Shown here piece by piece: positions 17,935 through 30,436 of a stretch of 64,000 bases of DNA (positions are counted from its first letter, which is position 1; the number at the start of each line of letters is the position of its first letter). The notes beneath the pieces are model-generated. The model saw only the letters and a program-made list of their open reading frames with translations, was not told the origin of the DNA and did no database searches. The position numbers and the translations under genes were made by a program. The stretch is from Conchocele bisecta (lineage: Eukaryota; Mollusca; Bivalvia; Lucinida; Thyasiridae): positions 9,684,899-9,748,898 of the forward strand of contig CM055275.1 in NCBI GenBank assembly GCA_029237695.1, read 5' to 3'.

Positions 17935-20032
17935 GCTCTGTGTTAGGAGGATACTTCTGAAATATTACACCGTCCAGCGGACTCTAAACGTGCAACACAT
18001 GGAGTAGGTTGCACCTCGATAGCTGACAATATTGCCGGTTTTATTGATATTGAATGTTTGCCGAAAACGGTTAATGTATCATATTTGAGAGACGATGATA
18101 GCACTGAAATAATATTCAATCGTAAGAAAACTAAATTCCATAACTCATGTAGACTGAGTATGAACAAATCAAAAGTCTATAGGGCGAGAACAAAGGAAAT
18201 CAAAACGGTTAAGGACAATGTACACCTTTGAAGTAAGTACACAATCAAATACCGTTGACCAAGTGCTGGTTGAAGATGTAACGTTCTACTTTTGTGACTT
18301 GTCATCTTCTGTAAAGTCATTGCGGCATGTATTAATAAAGTAAATTAGTGAACATGTAAAAATAAATGTGCTGTCGAACTGCAAGAGAGTCGTTCTGGAC
18401 GTGGACTCACTGACGAAACTTGTAGAGGAGGTGGTCAATCCTTTCACAGATAGTAGCAAAGACCTACTGGAACTAGCCGCCAGCGATATAATGGATTCAG
18501 GAGTAATATCTTCTGTGCGACATATTGAGATTCTTGGCCCGCAGCAATGTGGGGCATATCTACAAGATCGCCGTATAAGTCAAGCAACCTCTATTGCCGA
18601 CACTATCAAGAGAAACAATCTTTCCCTCTTCAGTCGATCGGAAGTCCATGAGAAATCAAAGTCTCTGAAGAATAACTGTTCTCTCTAATCTAGACTTCAT
18701 AAAAATGTCTCAGACGAAATGTGGAAATCTTGACGAGTTGAAAACCACGCATATCCTCATTCCTTGTCACACATGGGCAGAATAAAAACTGGCACTAAAT
18801 CTGACCTCGTAGGCTGTTTGGAAGATATGCTACCTGTGCTAGAGAATGATCCAATTTCCACGATCGATTCTGTCAAACATTGACGGTGCTGCCATAGTCA
18901 ACTTGCTTGACTTCTCACTATCATGACAGTTAATGACTATGCAACCGATCTGTTTCTACCATCCGCTTCTACATCAGTTCACAATTGCAGCATGCAAGTC
19001 GGCTGGATGTAGTTTGGGATGAGTACAAGTCAAATTGTTTGAAGGCAGGTACACGAAGCAAGAGAGGCTTTGGTGTGGTATGGACCTGTCACCAGGTTAG
19101 GTTATTTTTCCCCCAAATCAGCAGGTTGAATACTGGATCGAACCCGTCCGCCCAGCTTTAAATGGCATTAGCTGTAGATATGCCGTTAAACACCAACAAA
19201 CAAACAAACAAACAAACAAACAAACAAACAAGAGAGGCAGACGTGTACGTAGACGTGTAGCACCATCAATTACAGTTTCTGAAAGCTGGCAAGAGTTTCT
19301 TCGAATTGATGAAACACGATGGGACTATTTGCCTATCTGACAAAACCTCTAGCAACGCTTGCAACTGACAAACAAGACATTAGCACATACCAAACTGATG
19401 TCGTGCGCATACAGGCATGAGAGGTTTCGGCTCTTGTACCCTGTACCCATGAGGAAGTTGATACCAGTATGTTTTATGTTGAGTTATGTGGCAGATGCCG
19501 CGTAAGAAGGATATATCGATACGTACTGTTGACACGGATATTCTCCTTTTGCCAGTTATATCAGTCCAGCGTCTTCATTTTGAGTTGTTGGTAGCATTTG
19601 GAACAGGGAAACTTCTGCTATCGTCCGTACTTGGTATGGTACGGGAATTGGATCCAGATATGTGTGTTGCTTTACCAATGTTACTCATTTACGGGACACT
19701 TTGAAGGCATATGGTGAAGTAAAACCTTTTTGTTTTACACTTTGGCATCTGCATAGAAGACTGGATTCAACCACTAGAAGGGTGGTATATCAAGTCACAG
19801 CTGGGTTCAAATGATGATTCCAGCCCCGGTGCTTCCATCACCAAGCGATTGGGGTTGGAAAAAGGCAACAAAAATGAGTGGGAATTATTCTGGACTACTC
19901 AGCCGGGAGATATAAAAGCTTGCTGAAATCTCTTAAGGCACAGCTGTAAAAAGGGATACAGGGGACAGTGCAAATGTAATAAGGCAGCACTTCCATGTAC
20001 TGCTCTGTGCCAGTGTGGTGGTGAATGCACAC
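17935..20032 (+). pseudogene. Decayed copy of a repetitive Cys-rich gene family
   Basis: Conserved-looking coding pieces on the plus strand appear in order but in different frames: a KCALC segment and GVGCTSIADNIAGF...KFHNSC (about 17930-18230); a FYFCDLSSSVKSLRHV piece (about 18268-18330); a 106-residue piece (18368-18688) with VNPFTDSSKDLLELAASDIMDSG and TIKRNNLSLF; ISIRTVDTDILLLP...LLVAFGTGK (19515-19620); and a C-terminal Cys-rich tail CKKGYRGQC-like...ALCQCGGECTH (about 19925-20032). This order matches a high-copy gene family found in mollusc, cnidarian and lancelet genomes, probably transposon-derived; I cannot name its class. An AAAC microsatellite interrupts it at 19194. A partial second copy lies at 55950-56511. 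Confidence 0.6.
19193..19232. repeat. (AAAC)n microsatellite
   Basis: About nine and a half tandem CAAA/AAAC units following CACCAACAAAC; an ordinary tetranucleotide repeat, preceded by a short foreign-looking insert of about 100 bases. Confidence 0.9.
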
Positions 20033-20940
20033 ACTGATAAATACACGCAACATAAGTCATTTTCAGTCCACATATTGAATATCTGAGACACAGTGTCTTT
20101 AACAGTAATTTGAAATGTGCACATACATACATAACAAGTACATGCCAGAGTTTATTAATTACTATTCATGTACCAGGTACAAATCATCATTTTAAAGTAA
20201 ATCTGCAACTGATGGCATATTTGTTGATTGCGTGGATCAAATAATATCACATATGGATATCATATATATGTAGACCTGTACGGGATGTCTCATATCAGTC
20301 ATCAGTATTAAACATCATTAAGAGTTTGCGAACATGCCCATCAGTTTATCCTTGTGAAAACACGGACAATATGGCGAATATAAAATCACATGCAAATTAT
20401 GGTCGGTTGAGGAATCTTACAGATTTCCTTACTACGATAGTAAAGACATGAATCACTGCTATGTTTTGTTTGTATTCATCCTTCCAAATACCATCTACAC
20501 TTAATGTGGTATACCGTAGGCTGTGTATCACTATCAAATAGATCACAGTAAATTAAACTTTGAAAATATTTTTTTTAAAAATACACCATTGTGGCGGCCA
20601 TTTTTAAAATGGCCACCATTTTCTGATATTTAAATGATATTTATGGGAATGACATTCAAATCTATGATACTACATACATCGTGAGATAAAAAAAGAATGA
20701 TATTATTTCTATTTCAGTGACATTGTGCCAGTTACCCATATCCACATAATATTGCTGGCGGCCATTTTGGAAAATGGCTGCCATTTTTGGTCATATGATA
20801 AATCTGAGATGTCCATATAGCTAAAAATAGTTATGTTTCCTAACAGTGCACCAAATTTTATGCTTATATCACAAAATGTAGAATTCTCTGACATATCGAT
20901 TCCGCTATGAGACATTTTCTGGCAAAATAATTATTCATTC
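20033..20940. other. Intergenic/intronic flank duplicated at 56512-57410
   Basis: No gene is seen. The whole stretch is nearly identical to 56512-57410, so the Cys-rich gene tail, this flank and the following mucin-exon unit were duplicated together. It contains ATGGCCACCATTTT and GGCGGCCATTTT words in inverted pairs (20590-20622 and 20757-20790). Confidence 0.7.
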
Positions 20941-21403
20941 ACCATTAACCCACGCATTGATTAGCATTATTATTCATTTTATACCAGACGCAAATTTCAA
21001 CACTGATATAAGGGGCGATAACCGTGTTTACGTAAAATGTTAACGGACATTGATATTATTTCTCTGTAAATAAGTTTTGATGTGCAATGCTCGTACTTTA
21101 TAATCTGTTGAAATTATTTCTTTTTCAGATAAGACATTTAATTAGTACAACTAATTAAAAATATAATGTCTCATTTACATGTGAAAATGGCTGATACCAC
21201 AACGAGTCACTATCAGTAAAATAAATATTACTAAATGATTATAATGTTTATAGCGGACACGTGTAATTTTTATGCCTGGTGGAATAGTGACACACTTATA
21301 GTCTTATTTAATTCCTATAAAGTATATTGTGTACCTACTGAGTGGGCATGTGCCTTTAAAGGACTCAACCCGGCTTCTGCTTATTGTGACTCATCTGTTT
21401 CAG

Positions 21404-21645
21404 CGACAACCACAACTGCGACGACTACCACGGTTACCGAACAAGGGACACCTTAAACCATTAGTTAACCGAACCAACCAACAAATAACAAACAACTGGC
21501 CGAAAATCCACAAAAACCAACCACCTAACAAACTACCAACAAGGCTGCCGGATACTAAAGTTAATTACCACAAAAGGATTTCCTACCAACAAAAATTTCC
21601 AAATGTCACAGTCATTAACTTAGCCAGACCCAGAAGCAGCAGGTC
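21404..21645 (+). pseudogene. Thr-rich exon, copy 2 (corrupted)
   Basis: The acceptor is intact and the first 40 bases match the other copies, then insertions appear every few bases and the frame is lost; the donor region reads AGCAGGTCATG. A second corrupted version of the exon's latter half lies at about 22065-22195. The damage pattern is that of a raw long read rather than natural decay. Confidence 0.6.
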
Positions 21646-22770
21646 ATGTTTCCTGGTAAAAATAATGTCCTGTAAAAGCATTTTCATCCTTTTATGAAAT
21701 TTGCCAATTCAACCAAATTGGGCGTTATATTGCTTAGCTTTGGTTTATTCAGGGTGTGGATGGAACACCTTTGGTTTCCGAACGCCTGTGGACGTCAAGG
21801 TTCAAATTATTTCCGGTTTGCTGTGGAAATTTTAAAAGATAATATACTGGTAAACAAATTTTGATTTGGTCCATATATTAACATCCCGGTCCAAATTCAA
21901 ATGGTTCTTGGAACCCGTTCTTTGGTTTACCACGTTTGAACCCATTACCCGTTACCAGCAAATAACAGTTCAAACACCTTTGTTATGATTCCAAGGACAC
22001 TTTTCATTTAGTAAAACGAAAAACCAACTTCAAATAACCAAACTTTGCGAAATTATTCAACAACCACTTTTCAACCAATACACAAGGCTCCGAAATACTA
22101 CAGTACACACAAAAAAGTCCTTACACAAAAATCCAAAATGTCACAAGTTTCATACTGCAAAGGAACAACCAGGACGGGGCAAAAGGCAGGTAATAGTTCA
22201 TTGTTATTTTCATGTTCTTGTTAAAAGCATTTCATTTACTATGATGACATCACCTGGCGTAATTATGCTAAGCGTTGGTTTAATAGGGTGTTTGAATTCA
22301 CGTTTGGTTTGAAACGCTTGTGACGTTTTTTCAAGTCAAACTTATTTTTCCGTTTTGCCTTGGTGGATTGTTTAAAGAAAATTATACCTTTGCTACAAAA
22401 TGATGTTAGATTTTTAAATCCGTCAAATCATGTTCGGGAACGGTTCGGTAACCACCGTGAACCAAATACCCCCGCCTTACCAAGCAAATAAAACTTGTAA
22501 ACAACTGTTTTGTGAATGATTACAGGTTGCGAGTGACCACGTTTCCACTATTTCGTATGGACTTTAAAATGTCGTATGTGTTCTCCTGTCAAATGCAACA
22601 TTTTCTTTGTTATTTAACTAATTATTGAGGTTTAGTCTGGTGCTTCAAATTAGGATTTTGTATCCATCAATCAATTTCAGGCGATCCCCTTTGGAATTTG
22701 AACTAGACTTTTTAGTTTCGGGGTTTCTGAAAATGAGTATTGTTGTCGGAAGTTAAGTGAAAACGCCCAT
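21440..22770. other. Very low-quality sequence segment
   Basis: Compared with the unit at 24840-25500, nearly every 5-10 bases carries an inserted or doubled base, and about 600 extra bases are present because part of the unit appears twice. Flanking sequence on both sides is clean. Confidence 0.75.
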
Positions 22771-24805
22771 TTCTTGGTAAGCATATCTTATGATGGTGTT
22801 GGCACTGACCTGCTATCCTCTGATCGGAGCTAAACGCTGTATGCCATTCAATCACTAACGATTCTAGTGTTTCATTATCATGTTCCTGTTTGTGTGACGT
22901 TGTGACCTGTGTAGCTCCTCGTCAAATGGCACACTCCTGTAGCACGATAACATTCTATATTGCTAGCTATATGCTTCAAACTTGTTTCATTGATGGAATG
23001 ACGAACATTGCACATCCTGTCAAACTGTCAAACTGTAAAACATACACACATATATGCATAGCTATGTTCTTAATGCAACAAATAGCCGGCTTATGCATTT
23101 CGGTCCACGTATATATTCAGAACAAAATATAACTGTCCTTGAATTCATAATGGAAACGCCCATTCAACGTATTGCGCTCATATCCAGTACATTACATTAG
23201 CCCCACGTGACTTTCGCACGACGTTGTTGATTCGTTAAAGTTTTGTTTGACGTCATTAGATTACGTGATGTTCATCGTTGTTGTCAATAACGTCACGCTA
23301 TTGACCGGCAACGCCGCTGTTCCATGAATTGCGATATAAAACGACGTTAAAACAATAAGATTCGTAACTTTCACAACCGTATACGGTTACATGTATTTAC
23401 ATCTTTGAAACTATCCGAAAATGCATTGTAAATATAAGAAAAAAAAACCATGGACAGTTACGGTATTATGAACAACAGTTGGTATGTTTAAAGTTTGCGA
23501 TTAGTCCTTCGGACTCGACGCACTTTAAACAGACCAACTGTTGTTAATACTACAGAAAACACAACAGCTCATGGTTTTATTCCTTAATTGAATGGTATAT
23601 ACAAATGTACATCACTGTGACTTGTAATATACTGAAAGTAGACTATAAGTGAAAACAACAAAATATTATTCTAGTTATATTCACTGTCTATTATTCTTGT
23701 AATTTCAAGAGTTCCTTATATAAAATCATCTGCTTTTTGGCGGCCATTTTGAATATTATCTCGAATTGAGTTTCATTATGTGATTCAGAAAATTATTTTA
23801 GAGTATATTCATTTCAAACTGAACTTAAATATATTTATTGCCAGGTTGTGACATTATATAATTATTAAAAATATATGAAAAATGCAAATGAAAAGGCACT
23901 TCTTTATTTCATGGCGGCTATATTGGCAGCCATCTTAAAGCTGTATGCTACTATTATTCTAGTAAAATTAACAATAATTATGTCGTAATTCATTCTAAAT
24001 AATATTCAAAGAAAATCAGTACATATATGTTATATATTCTCAATAACGATACTGAATGTGACCTTGATATTTGTGGCGGCCTCCTTAGGCGTCATTTCGA
24101 ATAACGACTTCGTTCTGCAGATGCCGCAATGGCATTACGCGGATCTGTGATCTAGAGACCAAGACGAACAACTTGGTATATAACAACACATGTGCCTATT
24201 TACCGTCCACCCACCTGTCAGCTAGATCTTGCTATTTGCAGTACTAACTGTTCAAACGTACATTCCCACTCAGTAAGCACAAACTGTTCTATATATCTGT
24301 GACATCTTCTGAGACATTTTCACGTAATATAGACATTCATTCACCATTAGCCCACGTATTGATTAACATTATTATTCATTTTATTCCAGACGCAAATTTC
24401 CACACTGATATAAGGGGCGATAACCGTGTTTCCGTAAAAGTTTAACGGACATTGATATTATTTCTCTGTAAATAAGTTTTGATGTGCAATGCTCGTACTT
24501 TATAATCTGTTGAAATTATTTCTTTTTCAGATAAGACATTTAATTAGTACAACTAATTAAAAATATAATGTCTCATATACATGTGAAAATGGCTGATACC
24601 ACAACGAGTCACTATCAATAAAATAAATATTACTAAATGATTATAATGTTTATAGCGGGCACGTGTAATTTTTAGGCCTGGTGGAATAGTGACACACTTA
24701 TACTCTTATTTAATTCCTATAAAGTACATGGTGTACCTACTTAGTGGGTATGTGCCTTTAAAGGACTCAACCCGGCTTCTGCTTATTGTGACTCATCTGT
24801 TTCAG

Positions 24806-25015
24806 CGACAACCACAACTGCGACGACTACCACGGTTACCGAACCAACGACAACTACCATAGTTACCGAACCAACCACAAATACAACAACTGCCGAAATA
24901 ACAACAACCACTACAACTACACAAGCTCCGGATACTACAGTTACTACCACAAAAGGTCCTACCACAAAAATTCCAAATGTCACAGTCACTACTAGCCAGA
25001 CACCAGGAGCAGCAG
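24806..25015 (+). CDS. Thr-rich mucin-like exon, copy 3 (clean reference copy)
   Basis: Acceptor ATCTGTTTCAG ends at 24805, donor GTAATG begins at 25016. The 210-nt exon is open in phase 1-1 and encodes about 70 residues, over half Thr, with VTEPTTTTIVTEPTTNTTT, QAPDTTVTTTKGPTTK and a TTSQTPGAA end. It is the clearest exon of the array and was used to judge the others. Expected role: an extended O-glycosylated stalk between folded extracellular domains. Confidence 0.78.
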
Positions 25016-25314
25016 GTAATGTCATGGTATCATGTCTGTAAAAGCAATTCATCACTTTATGATTGACCATCAACCATTGGCGTATATGCTTAGCTTGGTT
25101 TATCAGGGTGTGGAATCACGTGGTTTCCGAACGCTGTGATTTCAAGTCAAATTATTCCGTTTGCTGTGGATCTTAAAGAAAATATACTGTACAAATGATG
25201 TCATAGATTACATCACGTCAAATCATGTTCGGGAACGTTCGGTACCACGTGAACCCATACCCCGTTACGAGCAAATAACTGTAACAACTTTGTATGATTA
25301 CAGTGCGAGTGACC

Positions 25315-25509
25315 AGGGGGCGTTTCACTAAATTTCATATGACTAAAATGTTCGTATGTGTTCTCCTGTCAATTGCACATTTTCTTGTAAACAATTATTG
25401 GTAGTCTGTGCTCAATAGATGTAAATCAATCAATTCAAATTTCCAGACGATCCTGAATTTGAACTTACGGACATTTTAGTCGTTCGAAGTTTAGTGAAAC
25501 GGGCCCCAT
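25315..25509. mobile_element. MITE-like palindromic element, reference copy
   Basis: Ends GGGGGCGTTTCACTAAATTT and AAGTTTAGTGAAACGGGCCC pair over about 40 bases, including GACTAAAATGTTCGTA against TACGGACATTTTAGTC. The interior of about 110 bases is non-coding. It lies about 300 bases after the Thr-rich exon in every unit, so it was present before the array expanded. Confidence 0.75.
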
Positions 25510-25559
25510 CTGATAAGCATATCTTATGATGGTGTTGACACTGACCTGATATCCTCTGA

Positions 25560-25835
25560 TCGGAGCTAAACGCTGTATGCCATTCAATCACTAACGATTC
25601 TAGTGTTTCATTATCATGTTCCTGTTTGTGTGATGTTGTGACCTGTGTAGCTCCTCGTCAAATAGCACACTCCTGTAGCACGATAACATTCTATATTGCT
25701 AGCTATATGCTTCAAACTTGTTTCATTGATGGAATGACGAACATTGCACATCCTGTCAAACTGTCAAACTGTAAAACATACACACATATATGCATAGCTA
25801 TGTTCTTAATGCAACAAATAGCCGGCTTATGCATT
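25560..25835. mobile_element. SINE-like dispersed segment
   Basis: GCACACTCCTGTAGCACGAT, TATTGCTAGCTATATGCTTC and TTCATTGATGGAATGACGAA are shared, in the same order, with a segment in the VWA intron (47960-48180 and 60200-60410), where the neighbouring bases differ. This marks a dispersed repeat with independent insertions. Its class is not determined. Confidence 0.5.
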
Positions 25836-25974
25836 TCGGTCCGCGTATATATTCAGAACAAAATATAACTGTCCTTGAATTCATAATGGAAACGCCCATT
25901 CAACGTATTGCGCTCATATCCCAGTACATTACATTAGCCCCACGTGACTTCGCACGACGTTGTTGATTCGTTAA

Positions 25975-26045
25975 AGTTTGTTTGACGTCATTAGATTACG
26001 TGACGTTCATCTTTGTTGTCAATAACGTCACGCTATTGACCGGCA
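25975..26045. promoter_or_regulatory. Cluster of CRE-like motifs
   Basis: A full palindromic TGACGTCA (25983-25990), then ACGTGACGTT (about 25998-26007) and AACGTCACG (about 26033-26041), lie within 60 bases and recur in every array unit. They match cAMP-response-element half and full sites. Whether they act is unknown. Confidence 0.35.
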
Positions 26046-26173
26046 ACGCCGCTGTTCCATGAATTGCGATAAAACGACGTAAAACAATAAGCTTCGTAAC
26101 TTTCACACCGTATACGGTTACATGTATTTACATCTTTGAAAACTATCCGAAATGCATTGTAAATATAAGAAAT

Positions 26174-26308
26174 AAAACCATGGGCAGTTACGGTATTATG
26201 AACAACAGTTGGTATGTTTAAAGTTTGCGATTAGTCCTTCGGACTCAACGCACTTTAAACAGACCAACTGTTGTTAATACTACAGAAAACACAACAGCTC
26301 ATGGTTTT
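26174..26308. repeat. Fold-back (long hairpin) element, reference copy
   Basis: Left arm AAAACCATGG...AACAACAGTTGGTATGTTTAAAGT and right arm ACTTTAAACAGACCAACTGTTGTT...CATGGTTTT are reverse complements over about 50 bases with few mismatches. The tip contains AGTCC-TTC-GGACT. The 135-base element recurs in every unit (for example 23443-23578 and 28832-28970); the first unit (about 12530-12605) keeps only the tip and right arm. Confidence 0.8.
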
Positions 26309-27531
26309 ATTCCTTAATTGAATGGTATATACATCACTGTGACTTGTAATATACTGAAAGTAGACTATAAGTAAAAACAACAAAACTGTATTCTAGTTAT
26401 ATTCACTGTCTATTATTATTGTAGTTTCAAGAGTTCCTTATATAAAACATCTGCTTTTTGGCGGCCATTTTGAATATTATCTCGAATTAAGTTTCATTAT
26501 GTGATTCAGAAAATTATTTTAAAGTATATTCATTTCAAACTGGACTTAAATACTATTTATTGCCAGGTTGTGACATTATATAATTATGAAAAAATATATG
26601 AAAAATGCACATGAAAAAGGCACTTATTTATTTCATGGCGGCTATATTGGCAGCCATCTTAAAGCTGTATGCTACTATTATTCTAGTAAAATTAACAATA
26701 ATTATGTCGTAATTCATTCTAAATAATATTCAAAGAAAATCAGTACATACATGTTATATATTCTCAATAACGATACTGAATGTGACCTTGATATTTGTGG
26801 CGGCCTCCTTAGGCGTCATTTAGAATAACGACTTCGTTCTGCAGATGCCGCAATGGCATTACGCGGATCTGTGACCTAGATACGAAGACGAACAACTTGG
26901 TAGTATAACAACACATGTGCCTATTTACCGTCCACCCACCTGTCAGCTAGATCTTGCTATTTGCAGTACTAACTGTTCAAACGTTACATTCCCACTCAGT
27001 AAGCACAAACTGTTCTATATATCTGTGACATCTTCTGAGACATTTTCACGTACTATAGACATTCATTCACCATTAGCCCACGTATTGTATTAACATTATT
27101 ATTCATTTTATTCCAGACGCAAATTTCCACACTGATATAAGGGGCGATAACCGTGTTTCCGTAAAAGTTTAACGGACATTGATATTATTTCTCTGTAAAT
27201 AAGTTTTGATGTGCAATGCTCGTACTTTATAATCTTGTTGAATTATTTCTTTTTCAGATAAGACATTTAATTAGTACAACTAATTAAAAATATAATGTCT
27301 CATTTACATGTGAAAATGGCTGATACCACAACGAGTCACTATCAGTAAAATAAATAGTATTAAATGATTATAATGTTTATAGCGGGCACGTGTAATTTTT
27401 AGGCCTGGTGGAATAGTGACACACTTATACTCTTATTTAATTCCTATAAAGTACATGGTGTACCTACTGAGTGGGCATGTGCCTTTAAAGGACTCAACCC
27501 GGCTCTGCTTATTGTGACTCATCTGTTTCAG

Positions 27532-27740
27532 CGACAACCACAACTGCGACGACTACCACGGTTACCGAACCAACGACAACTACCATAGTTACCGAACCAA
27601 CCACAAATACACAACTGCCGAAATAACAACAACCACTACAACTACACAAGCTCCGGATACTACAGTTACTACCACAAATGGTCCTACCACAAAAATTCCA
27701 AATGTCACAGTCACTACTAGCCAGACACCAGGAGCAGCAG
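27532..27740 (+). CDS. Thr-rich exon, copy 4
   Basis: Splice signals as in copy 3. It is 209 nt because one base is missing in the AATACACAACTG run, which shifts the frame in the second half. Since the rest is identical to copy 3, a consensus error is as likely as a real lesion. Confidence 0.65.
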
Positions 27741-30224
27741 GTAATGTCATGGTATCATGTCTGTAAAAGCAATTCATCACTTTATGATTGACCATCAACC
27801 ATTGGCGTATATGCTTAGCTTGGTTTATCAGGGTGTGGAATCACGTGGTTTCCGAACGCTGTGACGTCAAGTCAAATTATTCCGTTTGCTGTGGATTTTT
27901 AAAGAAAATATACTGTACAAATGATGTCATAGATTACAATCCCGTCAAATCATGTTCGGGAACGTTCGGTACGTACACGTGAACCCATACCCCGTTACGA
28001 GCAATAACTGTAACAACTTTGTATGATTACAGTGCGAGTGACCAGGGGGCGTTTCACTAAATTTCGTATGACTAAAATGTTCGTATGTGTTCTCCTGTCA
28101 ATTGCACATTTTCTTGTAAACAATTATTGGTAGTCTGTGCTCAATAGATGTAAATCCATCAATTCAAATTTCCAGACGATCCTGAATTTGAACTTACGGA
28201 CATTTTAGTCGTTCGAAGTTTAGTGAAACGGGCCCCATCTGATAAGCATATCTTATGATGGTGTTGACACTGATCTGATATCCTCTGATCGGAGCTAAAC
28301 GCTGTATGCCATTCAATCACTAACGATTCTAGTGTTTCATTATCATGTTCCTGTTTGTGTGATGTTGTGACCTGTGTAGCTCCTCGTCAAATAGCACACT
28401 CCTGTAGCACGATAACATTCTATATTGCTAGCTATATGCTTCAAACTTGTTTCATTGATGGAATGACGAACATTTGCACATCCTGTCAAACTGTCTAAAC
28501 TGTAAAACATACACACATATGCATAGCTATGTTCTTAATGCAACAAATAGCCGGCTTATGCATTTCGGTCCGCGTATATATTCAGAACAAAATATAACTG
28601 TCCTTGAATTCATAATGGAAACGCCCATTCAACGTATTGCGCTCATATCCCAGTACATTACATTAGCCCCACGTGACTTCGCACGACGTTGTTGATTCGT
28701 TAAAGTTTGTTTGACGTCATTAGATTACGTGACGTTCATCTTTGTTGTCAATAACGTCACGCTATTGACCGGCACATGTATTTACATCTTTGAAACTATC
28801 CGAAAATGCATTGTAAATATAAGAAATAAAACCATGGGCAGTTACGGTATTATGAACAACAGTTGGTATGTTTAAAGTTTGCGATTAGTCCTTCGGACTC
28901 AACGCACTTTAAAAACAGACCAACTGTTTGTTAATACTACAGAAAAACACAACAGCTCATGGTTTTATTCCTTAATTGAATGGTAATATAACATCACTGT
29001 GACTTGTTATATACTGAAAGTTAGACTATATAGTTAAAAACAACAAAACTGTATTCTAGTTATATTCACTGTCTATTATTATTGTAGTTTCTTTAAAGAG
29101 TTCCTTTTATAAAATAAAATCATTGCTTTTTTGGCGGCCATTTTGAATATTATCTCGAATTAAGTTTCATTATGTGATTCAGAAAAATTATTTTAAAAGT
29201 ATATTCTTTCAAACTGGACTTAAATATATTTATTGCCAGGTTGTGACATTATATAATTTATGAAAAATATATGAAATAAAATGCACATGAAAAAGGCACT
29301 TATTTATTTCATGGCGGCTATATGGCAGCCATCTTAAAAGCTGTATGCTACTATGTATTCTAGTAAAAATTAACAATAATTATGTCGTAATTCATTCTAA
29401 ATTATATTCAAAGAAAAATCAGTACATACATGTTATATATTCTCAATAACGATACTGAATGTGACCTTGATATTTGTGGCGGCCTCCTTAGGCGTCATTT
29501 AGAATAACGACTTCGTTCTGCAGATGCCGCAATGGCATTACGCGGATCTGTGACTAGATACGAAGACGAAACAACTTGGTATGGATAACAAAACATGTGC
29601 CTATTTACCGTCCACCCACTGTCAGCTAGATCTTGTTTTTGCAGTACTAACTGTTCTAACGTACATTCCCACTCAGTAAGCACAAATGTTCTACTATATC
29701 TGTGACATCTTCTGAGACAAAATTTTCACGTACTATAGACATTCATTCACCATTAGCCCACGTATTGATTAACATTATTATTCATTTTTATTCCAGACGC
29801 AAATTTCCACACTGATATAAGGGGCGATAAAACCGTGTTTCCGTAAAAGTTTAACGGACATTGATATTTATTTCTCTGTAAATAAGTTTTGATGTGCAAA
29901 TTGCTGTACTTTATAATCTGTTGTAATTATTTTCTTTTTCAGATTAAGCATTTAATTAGTACAACTAATTAAAAATATAATGTCTCATTTACATGTGAAA
30001 ATGGCTGATACCACAACGAGTCACTATCAGTAAAAATAAATAGTATTAAATGATTATATTTGTTTATTGCGGGCACGTTGTAATTTTTAGGCCTGGTGGA
30101 ATAGTGACACTCTATACTCTTTATTTTAATTTCCTATAAAGTACATGGTGTACTACTGAGTGGGCATGTGCCTTTTAAAAGGACCTCAACCCGGCTTCTG
30201 CTTATTGTGACTCATCTGTTTCAG

Positions 30225-30436
30225 CGCAACCACAACTGCGACGACTACCACGGTTACCGAACCAACGACAACTACCATAGTTACCGAACCAAACCCACAA
30301 ATACAACAACTGCCGAAATAACAACAACCACTACAACTTACACAAGCTTCCGGATACTACAGTTACTACCACAAAAGGTCTACCACAAAAATTCCAAATG
30401 TCACAGTCACTACTAGCCAGGACACAGGAGCAGCAG
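30225..30436 (+). pseudogene. Thr-rich exon, copy 5
   Basis: Splice sites are recognisable, with several one-base indels (GCGCAACC at the start, extra bases in CCAAACCCAC and ACTTACAC, a lost C in GGTCTACC) that break the frame. It lies in the indel-rich section of the array. Confidence 0.6.

Noticed and set aside
24783..25073. Val-rich hydrophobic open frame on the minus strand of each Thr-rich exon
   Set aside because: Antisense of ACN codons reads as NGT, giving Val/Gly/Ser/Cys-rich strings. The plus-strand reading has splice sites and matching phases; the minus strand has none.
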